DNA of 64,000 nucleotides. It comes from Promerops cafer. Its lineage: Eukaryota; Chordata; Aves; Passeriformes; Nectariniidae. Below are positions 51,653 to 61,500 of the stretch, piece after piece; the stretch's first letter is position 1, and each line of letters begins with the position of its first letter. Both the position numbers and the translations under genes were made by a program. The stretch lies in assembly GCA_013398275.1 (NCBI GenBank), contig VZSE01008498.1, forward strand, positions 329,873-393,872, read 5' to 3'. The notes beneath the pieces were generated by a model. It was not told the origin of the DNA. It did not search any database and saw only the letters and a program-made list of their open reading frames with translations.

Positions 51653-54100
51653 TTCTACTTATACTGGCTGTTTTAACTTTTGATTTTTATATGACAGTAG
51701 TTTGTGGTGTTGATGAAATACAGGTCAAGATTGCAAGAGGAGTCCTTGCTCAAGGTCGGAATTGATGACTGTATTAGGTTCATGTGGCAACACAATATAT
51801 CACATTTACAGTGACTTGAAAGGTTTTTATTTCTTGTGTGTGGACTCTTCTCATCTTCATTTGCTTTTAAGAAAAAAGGTGTTTTCTATGAAATAAAAGA
51901 AAAAAATCCAAACTCCTGTGAAACCTGCATATGTAACAATGGTTAAATGTCCTGACTCATATATCACTTGTGACTTATTCTAGAGTAGTTTGAAAAGTTG
52001 GTCTCACCTCCTGTCCTTTCCCAGTGTTTTCTGAAAGGTTGTTTTTCTGGTACTATTTTTCTAAAAAGCAAAAAACTAGTATTTCCAGAAAGTGTGTGTG
52101 TGTCTGCGTGTGTCACAGAGAGACTCTGTTTTCGCATTAGAAAAACCCACCCCAAATGAAGCACCAGCCAGTCAAATCCTGCCAAAAAAGAGTGCAGCAG
52201 CAAAATGGCTATCTCCTAGTCTTTAAAAGCAGTAAACTTCTCACAAGGACAGCTTGACTTGGAGTTTTAAGGAAGTGGTGCATGTTGCATTTCTATTACT
52301 ATTAAATTGCCTAAAGATTTTTCCATACAACCTGTTTATTTTTACAGATGCTCTATTTTTTGTATAAGCACTTTTTATTGTGTTGTTTATTTTCCCATGT
52401 TTTAATAACTGTTTTCAACTTGCATGCAGTCAATAATGGAAAGGATTTAAAAATAAAAATCACTGCGTTAAATCTTTCAGAGGAATTGCCTACAGATAAG
52501 TCATTAGACCACGTGCTGCTGGCGATGGTGTGCAGAGATTACTACAGTAGAGAAAGAGTTATTAACTGATGGAGCAGAATGTCTCTTTCATGAATGATTT
52601 CTAGCATGTCACAGATGAGCTTGATGATACAGAATTTCTGTGGTTTTTCAGTGCTTATAGAACATTTTCTTCTTTCTCTGGAGTGTTGGATTTTTCCTCA
52701 TGCATGGGTAGGCATATCTTAATACTGACTGTAAAAGGATTAGTTATGTTATCAACACTATTTGAACAACATTTAAACTAAATCTAAACTAAAATTGAAA
52801 TTGCTCATTAGTGTATCAGATTGTGGCTGGCACAGTCTGAAGAATCTCATGTTTCATATTCTAGAAGGATGATCTGAAGTATTTAATCATTATGTAGGAA
52901 GACAGGATCGGTGATGCTACTTGTTTTCTTGGCCAGCTCCACGTGGCCCCTGTGACAAAGGGAGAGTGTCTGCTTGCCCTCTGAGGTAATATGGCTGATA
53001 TCATTCTTCCTTTGCTTTGAGGAACCTGAAGTCACTGTCTTGGGAGGTGCCCCTGTGGCAGCTGTGGATTGAGAAGTTCTACAGATGGCATAAAGCTGAT
53101 GTTTGCTTTAGGTTGTTGCGATGCACTGTGTTAATTGGGCAAAATCCCGTAGGATCAATAATTCTAGAAAGAAAGATATTTTGATAATACACATCTGTCC
53201 TAGACAAACAGACTTTTATGCCTGCTAGTCTTGGAGTCTGGATAACAAAAGCATTTAAAATAAAATCATGTCAAAAGCCATCATATGCTCTTACATTCAG
53301 CTGTGGCTATTCACTTTTCTTCCTTTGAAGTTTCTGTTAGTTTTTGTTGTCAGATGGGAGGAAACATCTTGAGTTGAGATTATTTATTATTATACTTAAT
53401 AATTTGGAATCTCTCCCTTTCTCTTTCTAGTTTCAGAAACAAATTGAAGCCTTAGATCAAAAATGGCATTCAGATTTTTTAAGATGATTTCTCTGGGTGG
53501 GAAACATTAATGTATCATCTAGTATTTTAACAAAATGCTGAATTCTTGTATTTTTTTCTTTTAGCATGGAAAATAGCATTTAATTTTTCTTTTTTACTTC
53601 CTCAATTAATTTTTAATAACTAATTTTAGCTTATTTACCACATGAAAAAATGTTCTTTCATCTTATTATGTCTGAAATAAATTTCTTTGCAAACCAAGGG
53701 CTTTTTCTGACTATCTTCTACATGCTGTGGAAATAACCTCAAGAATTAGTAATTTCTACTTACTATTTGTTTGGATTATTGTCACATAAGTGTTTGGTCT
53801 CTTGCATTGTGGTTGGCTGTGTGTTCACCACAGGAGGTGCAGTTCCAGCTGTGAAGGAGTAGGTAGCAGTTGCTGTGGCTGGGTTAAGTAGGGAAAGCAA
53901 TCACACAGGATGTTAAGATCAGCCCTGAGAGGAGGAAGCAGGCAGCAACAAAAGCTGTGGATTGTCTGTTTTGGAGCAAGTGGTAGGGAGGGGATGACCT
54001 AGAGAGGAAAACCTCACAGATGTTTCCTGATGCATTCTGACATTCATGAGAGGGTCATTGGATTGCAGGTTTCTTTGAGTATAGTGTTATTCAGGAGAAT

Positions 54101-55008
54101 TGTATTGGCTTTGCATGGCAAGGCTTTGGCATGAGAAGGGCCACAGACATGGCTTCTGTGAGAAGCTGCCAGAAGCTTCCCCATGTCCAACAGTGCCAAG
54201 GCCAGCTGGCTCCAAGATGTAGCCGCAGTTGGCCAAGCCCATCATCCACAGTGGTAGAGCCTCTGGGATAACAGATTTAAGATGGCGGGGGAAAACTGCT
54301 GCTCAACAGCAGCTGGAGAAGAGAGGAGTGATAGTGTGTGAGAGAAGCATCTGCAGACACCAAGGCCAGTGATGGAGGAGGAGAAGGTGGTGCTCCAGGT
54401 ACTGGAGCAGGGATTTCCCTGGAGCCTGTGGTGCAGCCCATGGTGAAGCAAGATGTCCTTCTGCAGCCCATGGAGGTCCATGGTGAGCAGAGATCCACCT
54501 ACAGCCTGTGGAGGACCCCGCCAGAGCAGATGATGCCTGAAAGAGGCTGTGATCCTGTGGGAAGCACAGGCTGCAGCATTTGCTGACAGGACTTGCGACC
54601 CTGCGAAAGACCTGCACTGGAGCAGTTTGTGCAGGACTGTTTGCCATGCTGGATCAGGCAAAGAGAGCAAGGAGGATGGAGTGGCAGAGACAGTGTGTCA
54701 TGAGCAGGCTGTAACTCCCCCTAGCTGTCCCCCTGTGCTGCTCTGGAGAAGGAGGTAGTGAAACTGGGAATGAAGTTAAGCCTGGGAAGAAGGGAAGGGT
54801 GGGGGAAAAGTAAGATTAGGTTACCTTACCTCTTTGCCTTACTCTCATTGGTACTAATTACATTGATTTCCCTGAGCAGAGTATGTTTTACTAGTGATGG
54901 TAATTGGGTGACCTCCCTGTCCTTATTTCAACCCCCCCAAGCTTTTGGTTGTTCAGCCAAGGAGGGGAAGTGTTGGGCACTTGGTAACCAGCCAGTCAAT
55001 CCACTACA
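54101..55008 (+). mobile_element. Solo LTR of an avian ERVL-like endogenous retrovirus
   Basis: This 908-bp element starts TGTATTGGCTTTGCATGGCA and ends CAATCCACTACA, giving the expected TG...CA termini. The interior matches an avian LTR I recognise. It has TGGCTTCTGTGAGAAGCTGC near the 5' end, a decayed TATA-like GATAACAGATTTAAG near 54268, repeated GCAGCCCATGG units near 54434 and 54464, and AAACTGGGAATGAAGTTAAG near 54760. The flanks are AGAAT (54096-54100) and GGAAT (55009-55013). This is a 5-bp target-site duplication with one mismatch, and that length fits the ERVL class. No gag, pol or env sequence and no second LTR are present, so the provirus was reduced by LTR-LTR recombination. It is in sense orientation relative to OSBPL10, and no intact AATAAA polyadenylation signal remains within it; the expected site near 54851-54865 is altered. 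The open frames inside it are not viral genes. The family label comes from memory and is less certain than the LTR call. Confidence 0.82.
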
Positions 55009-58000
55009 GGAATACAGGCAATACTTGAGCGTTTCTGACAGGCTAAAAGGGCTGAATTGCCTTCATGTTTCAGGAGCAGCTGTTAATTGGGAACACATGT
55101 CATCTGCTTGTTCTCCTGCATCAGGCAGAAGATGGAGAAAGAAGCAAACCATGCATTTGAGCTGGTGTCTTCCTAGGATGAGGCTTCCTCTTAGTGAACA
55201 TTTTGCAATTAAGTAAATGCAGGCCTAATAATGCTAGATATTGGCACACATATCATTGCTTTTAATACATGTAGTCCTGATGGTTCCTTCAGTTTTTTTA
55301 TTGTATTGTATTTATCATAAAGTTGTATTTTTGAAGTTTCAGTGCATTTCTGAGAATGTGCAGTTGTTTTGTGATGTTCAGAAGAATATATAGGTGAAGA
55401 AGAGGTGTCAAATCCAAAACAAGAGTGGAAAGAGAAATGGGTTAATATTTGGTGAGGAGACAGGGGCAAATAGCCTTTGTTGTTGTTACGAGTAGAGAAC
55501 TACTTCTTTGAGCTGTCTGTATTTGCAAATGGGAAGGATGGAGAGTTGTAAGGTGCTAAAATAACCCCACGTAAGAGCAAAGTCATTCAAAATTAGGAAA
55601 GTTATTTCACTTTGGAACAGGAAAGTTAGAACCTTCCCTTTCTCAAAATGAAAGCTTTTCATTCTGGTTTTGAAGCGAGCTTAGAGTGCTAGTAGGTCAA
55701 ACATTTTGCCTGTCTGGGGGAAAGCAAAAATCAGACCCACCAGTAAGATAGAGGATGATGCTATAACTGGATGACTTGGTGGCTGTCCTGTTAAGGGTTA
55801 ATGTGTTTAATGAGTTTCATTTTATAGGGTTTGGTGTTTTTCTGTTAGCTCCTCCTTGATTTACTCTTTGTAGAACAACTACACTTCAACTCTTATGAAA
55901 TCTTTTGTCAAGGTCTTGAAAAAAAAATGGCAAACGTAAAAAAAGGTTTAGTTATTTCAAAAATAATGTAATAATGTAATTTCCTTATCCTTTTTGCCAT
56001 AGAGTTGATTGGTCACTTTAGGGGAGGTTCTTCATCTTTGTTCTGGGCATTCAGCACCTTAAACAGTGTGGTTTTGATCAGTGTTTGAGCAGTAAATGTT
56101 CAGCAAGTTCTAATACTTTGAATCCTATGCAGAAGAAGTTGCAGTTCCTGATGTCTTCTGCTGTGTTGGGTCTGTAGACCAGCTGCTGGTATCACAACTA
56201 TAACATGAAATACAGTAGCAAGGAAAAGATGAATCCAAAGACTGCTTTAAAGCTATCTTAGGTCAGCTAGAAAACACTAAGACTTGGACTAACACCTTGT
56301 TTTGGATAAAGGTAGAATAAATCATTGATTTTATTGAAATTTCTCCTAATCTAGGAAGAATACAGCTGGCAAAAACCTGTAAGGTTTGGGGCTGGGTGAT
56401 AGCTGCAAACATTCAGTTAATTTTCCAAATGTTTTCTAAACTCCCTGATCAGTTTATCTCATGCTCCTCTCTTATCTGCGAAAGAATATAGTCCTTTATT
56501 AAGGTGGAGGAGAAAATTAAAATGTTTGAAGTTTTCAAAGTTTTTCTTTTGGTTTTATTTTTTATTTTATTTTTTTATGGAAGCAAATCTTGGATTTGTA
56601 AGCAGTTCCCCCCCCCCCCCCCCCCAAAAAAANTACCCGCCCCCCCCCCCCCCCCCCAAAAAAAAAAAAGAAGGAAAAAAAAAGTAGGAAAACTTGTCAC
56701 TTGGAAATGATAATAGAACATTTCTGTCACTGTGAAGTATGAGAAAGTCAGGTTTTCAATTTCACACTCTTATGCAGGATGGGAAAAGGAGAGAAGCAGT
56801 TTTCCATACAATTATATTGTTTAGTCTTCCAGAGAGATGGTCATATTTTTTCTCCTGGCTGTTCCTTCTGTTTGCCTCCTTGTGCTCTTTCCCTGAAGGA
56901 GGAATACTTGCATAAATGTGTCTCTGTGGTACTTTTGTTTTATCTTTGAAGCAGTCACTTTGTCTGTGCTGTAGAGCTCAGGTTCTTCCTGTGTGACTTC
57001 TGAAAGCAGAGCATTGCCTGGGATGGATTCTGTGGTTCCCTAAAGCTGCATATTGGAGGGGTCTGTGTCACCTTCTGACAGGTCTTTTCTGCCAAAGGGA
57101 ATTAAAATTGTCTGTGCCTTTTACTGAAGTTTTGGTCTCTATTTTAAATGTTGATTATTAAAATGTCATGTTAACCTTCAGCAAGGCATTTGGCTAAATT
57201 TGCGAGCTGCAGCAACATCTTCTTGTCTAATTCTAGTCTTTTTTTGCAGGAGTGGTTATTTGCATCTGAGTTCAGTTTCCTTTCTAGCTTTTCAGTGCAC
57301 TCAACATATATTTTTTAATCAGTCAATTTACAGTAGCGTAGGAAGGCTGCAGGAAATACACAATACTTGAAAATATAATAATAAAAAAGTCATGAAGTTC
57401 ATAATACATTTTTACAGTACAGTAGTGTGGACAAATGGAGCTTGAATCTTTATTATGATGTCTTCAGAAGTATTTTTCTGAAAGCTTTGGATACCTCAAG
57501 TGTAGACCTGTAAGTTTGTGCAGTAAGTTTTTGCAAGGTAAGTGTAAGAGGCTTGTCATATGCATATATGGTTTCCTACAGGCTCTAAAAATGCAGAGGG
57601 AAATTTTGAACATCTTTTTCTTTTGGCTCTAGGATTTTGAAAGCTTGCCAGCTTGCTTAAAGAGCAGCCTGCTCAAATACTGTTTTTACCTGCTGTACAA
57701 GCACCCCTTTCACCTTCATCTGGATGGTCCAAATCTAGAAAGAGGTTAACTTTCTGCCTGACAGCTGATATTCATATTGGATATGAAATAAGTTACTTCC
57801 TATGCTAATATCTGTAAACTTAAAAATGACTGCATTTTGTAAAAACAGGTCCTTAGTGATGTTTGAGGAATGTGTAATGCCTGTTCTTAGACTGTGATGA
57901 GATACTTTATGTAGGAAAGGAGGAGAGACAGTGTAACTTCCTTGGGCATCTCAGATCACATACAAAGGCAAGAAAATCTAAGCCTAAATTAATAGTGGAG

Positions 58001-58305
58001 AAGGAAGTAAAATTCTTATACTTTTCCTTACAAAGACTTTCAGAAAGTATGAGTCACTATTAAACCTACTGTGAACCTACTATTTTAAGAGACTATTTTC
58101 TCTAACATAGTCTTGACATTTTTACAGGCCTTTGATAGTCTCAAGCCCTTCGTGTTTTTTAGGTGAGTATATGGTATGTTTGGATCAGAACATTAACATC
58201 CATTTGTGGTAGTTCTTCACATTTAGTCACTACTTCAATCCATAAGAATTTAACAGCTACATAGTGATATTTCCTATGACAGCAGATGTTTTTGGACCTT
58301 TACAG
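55009..58305 (+). other. OSBPL10: OSBPL10 intron between exons C and D, part after the LTR
   Basis: Intron continuing to the AG at 58304-58305. It is AT-rich with T-runs (56547-56578), then the C/A homopolymer and ambiguous-base region. No gene or further transposable element is recognised. Confidence 0.85.
56608..56669. repeat. Poly-C/poly-A tracts with one ambiguous base
   Basis: Two runs of C (about 18 and about 17 bases), each followed by a run of A, flank a short TACCCG segment. The only non-ACGT symbol I noticed in the window, N, is at 56633. The doubled structure suggests the assembler joined or filled a homopolymer-limited gap, possibly from two versions of a single tract. The base count here should not be trusted. 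Confidence 0.85.
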
Positions 58306-58516
58306 ATCATGAGCCAAGCTGAAGGACAACAGAAGAATCTTGTACAAGCCATTGAAGCTCTCCCAAATTCTGGACCTCTTACTGCCTTGGATCAGGACTT
58401 GCTACTTTTAAAAGCTACCTCTGCTGCCACCCTGAGCTGCCTTGGAGAATGTCTGAGTCTGCTACAGCAAAGCATGCATCAAGTGGGCCAACAGCATAAC
58501 AGGACACTGTCGTCAG
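58306..58516 (+). CDS. OSBPL10: OSBPL10 internal exon D (leucine-rich helical region before the ORD)
   Basis: This 211-bp exon encodes 70 codons plus the first base of a Gly codon. It begins IMSQAEGQQKNLVQAIEALP and ends HQVGQQHNRTLSS. The middle, LTALDQDLLLLKATSAATLSCLGECLSLLQQS, is leucine-rich and likely helical. In the ORP9/10/11 group this region precedes the lipid-transfer domain and is associated with coiled-coil dimerisation; assigning that role here is inference. The acceptor is TTTACAG before 58306 and the donor is CAG|GTGAGC. The phase-0 start joins cleanly to HEVRE of the preceding exon, matching the HEVREMM..EGQQ order I recall in ORP10. The tail after LLQQS differs from what I remember in human, as expected for a poorly conserved linker. 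No exon of the lipid-transfer (ORD) domain follows within the window. It is probably exon 5. Confidence 0.95.
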
Positions 58517-61500
58517 GTGAGCACAAGCTCCCTTGGGTATTGTTTCATGTGCCCTTGGGGTGTTTTATTATGATATGAAGCAGGCAAAATTAACCATTCT
58601 CAGAGAGGCAAGTTGGGATGACGGCTTGTGAGCCTCTGCAGCCTCAAGCACTGTAATTCTTTGCCTAAAAAAAAGACACAAAATGTACTGCAGTCAGAAG
58701 AGAGGAGGAAAAGAGGTGATCCTGAGTCTTCTCAGAGAAATAGGTCCTGAAGACAGCTACAAAAAAAAAATGGGGTATGGGGAAGAGGTATATATAAACC
58801 TACATTCTTAATGGCAGCGTGGAACCAGCTTGGTTGTTTTGGTTTGCTCCCCCTCCTTTTTTTTAAAAATAGATTTCAATCTCAATACAGATTTGTTTGA
58901 TAAAAATAATGCTATGCAGTGCTACAGTGAAAATAATTTTTCTAGTTTTCTGCATGGAAGGATGCTGCGGAGGTGAATTTATTTTGGTCTGTGATTTTTT
59001 TGAGTCTGGAAAGACTTCTCCATGCTTTTAAAAAAATAAAAAATCTGTGGCAAGTTTTATGAGCCTAAAATGTCAGTGTGATACTACACTGAGCTCTGCA
59101 GGCCATGAGCCTCTCAGTCCCCATGTACCTCAATTTTTCCAGTTCACCCATTTCTGGATCTGTCCATAATATTGGAAGTTGGACCTTGAGCTTTCCGGAA
59201 GGGTGGTTAGCATTTTCCCATGCATAAACTGCACTGCCAAGTCTTTAGGACAAGAGCAAGTGTTGATATAAGAGAAGCAGCAGCAGCAGAACTCTGGATA
59301 CGGGGTGGCTTTTTGTGTTTTCTTTGGATGCTTCCAAAACAATCCCCCTCAACCTGTCCTTACCTGCAGTACATTCACTACAGAGCAGGTCATGCCCTGA
59401 AGGCTGCTGAGATGGCACTGTGGGACAGCCTCTGAAGCATTCCCATTGTGAGGAGAATAGAAATGTGAGAGGGTTACTTGGGAAGCAGGAAAATGATGTG
59501 AAAGTGGTTCTTGGAAAAAACAATATTAAACCTTTTGACACCTGTCTTATGGTATGTGCTGACTTTCCCATATCCAGATTTTGATTGGTTTCATAAAGGA
59601 ATATGATTTTTAAAAAATTGCCATTTTCTTGTAGAAAATGCAAACCCCCATTGCACTTATCTAAGTAGTAATGATAAAGTGCATTGAATTAAATTATTTG
59701 ATATAACTCTATTTCAGAAAAGAATGGTTTGAAACAGAGATGAAAAGTGTCCTTCGAGGAAAAGTTACTTTCTAATGTCAGTGTCCCTGAAGGTTGTTTT
59801 TCATCTTGATGTGATCTAAGTAAACTATCAAGAGATAGATGACTTGAGGTGTACATGTCCTTGAATCTGTGTCCACATAAGCTTCTGTTAAATCAGTGTC
59901 TTTGTTTTGACTTGATAATAGTTTTTGAGGATCTGCGGACAAGAAGAGAGAAAAGCAAACAAAACATTAGTAGTTGCTTAAAGGGGATCTCCATTTCTTT
60001 TTTTAAGGGAAAGTCATGACTATGAAATACTGAATTATAAAATCTAATAAGTGTTTTTGTTTCATAAGACTGTAAACTTGCACAAGAATCCTTTCAGGAA
60101 TCAAAATTCTGTAGCACTGGTTCACACCAGCATCTTTGGTGTAACTGTGAGAACTTGAATGCAAGCAGTTAATTCTTCAGTGTGTGTGTGGGCTTATTCT
60201 TTGGAATGAAAGTAAAAAAACCAAAAAAAACCCAAAAAAAACCAAAGAAGGGAACTAAAAGCTGCTGAAATATTTAGTCTCTTATCCTTGACTGGAATGA
60301 TTTTTTTTTTTCCCTAGGCCTTGTTATGCAACACAGTTGCCTGAAAGAACCTGGCCTACAAGTCTTGATTACTGATTTTCCTACACACTTAATCTTCTCC
60401 AGGCGTACTTTGATAGACTTAATGTTTCTGCTGAGTCAGTAGACTTTCAGAGTCATCAAAGCTGCATAAGCTCATACCTATTCAGACTAAAGCCTTTAAG
60501 TAATCCCCTAGCAAACTCTAATTCTGAGAAGTGATCTAGTTCATTTTGATTGTGTCCTCCAGGTGAATTCTTTTAATTTTATACCCAGCAGGTACAACAG
60601 AAGATGACCTTTACTGTCACTGTCAGGTGAAAATGACTCTTGTTAGTTTAAAAAGCATGTGCTCTTGTGATGGGAATTCTCAAACACCTTTTTTGTGAGA
60701 TGTCATGGCCCTGTGCAATTTAGTGCTGAATGGCTCCATCCCAGTGCTGTCTCATTACCTACTCTGTGGTGTTAAGATGCTAGTGGGCATTGTGGGGCAG
60801 AATGCATAGATAGAGACACGATAGGAATTTGGTAATTTATTTTATTGCTTCTAGCCTACAGTTCATGAAAGCAGTCCAGTCCAGGCAGGCAACAGTCTTC
60901 CTTGTGTGGAGTGTGAGAAATACTCAATTGCTTAGCTTGGGTGACTTGAACTTACCCTTGAGTTGCTTTCCTTCAGCATTCAAAGCTTTCACTATAATGC
61001 CATACAGAGAGAGAACTGCCTTAAAAGTAGATATATATCTACTTAATCTGCTTTCTCTATACATTTCCTTGTGCCCTTGGGGTCTTCATACCCGATTGTG
61101 CAAGTTTTACTGACTTCCCTGGAGGCCTTGCAGTCTTACTGCCTCTAAAGCAAAGACTTAAAAGTGGCTGAGAGTTTCTGACCTAGTACTTATGGAATGC
61201 TCTTGTGAAGATTAGAATTAAATAGTCACTATTTTAAACAGACTTACTGACATTTATTGTTTTAGACAAGAAAAAAAAGTGTCTTCTTTCTTTTGATGTA
61301 AATATTTTTGTTGCTTTGTTTCCCAGTAATTAGAGTAGAAAGAAATCAGCTTGGCATTCACTTTAGTGGAATCTTGTCCAGAATCTACAATCATGTAGGT
61401 CATGACTTAAAATATTTTTATGGCATCCTTTCTAATGGAATAGTTTAAGGATGACATGATTTTTCTGTTTCATGTTTCTCACGAATTGTCAGTCTTAGAC

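Larger units (their letters stand above)
38077..54100 (+). other. OSBPL10: OSBPL10 intron between exons C and D, part before the LTR
   Basis: Phase-0 intron starting with GT at 38077. It contains short microsatellites, a bZIP/RUNX motif cluster at 39290-39330, a forkhead-motif direct repeat at 40650-40681, a POU octamer at 40183-40190, a 29-bp imperfect tandem duplication at 41694-41744 and a CpG-bearing segment at 43055-43087. No exon or RNA gene is recognised. The long minus-strand frame at 48488-49036 looks non-coding. Confidence 0.85.

Noticed and set aside
54242..55216. Several overlapping open frames on both strands
   Set aside because: They fall within, or run out of, the solo LTR, whose GC-richer sequence creates chance frames; none resembles gag, pol or env.
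56504..56710. Open frame with a poly-proline stretch
   Set aside because: The prolines come only from the poly-C tracts, and the frame crosses the ambiguous base.
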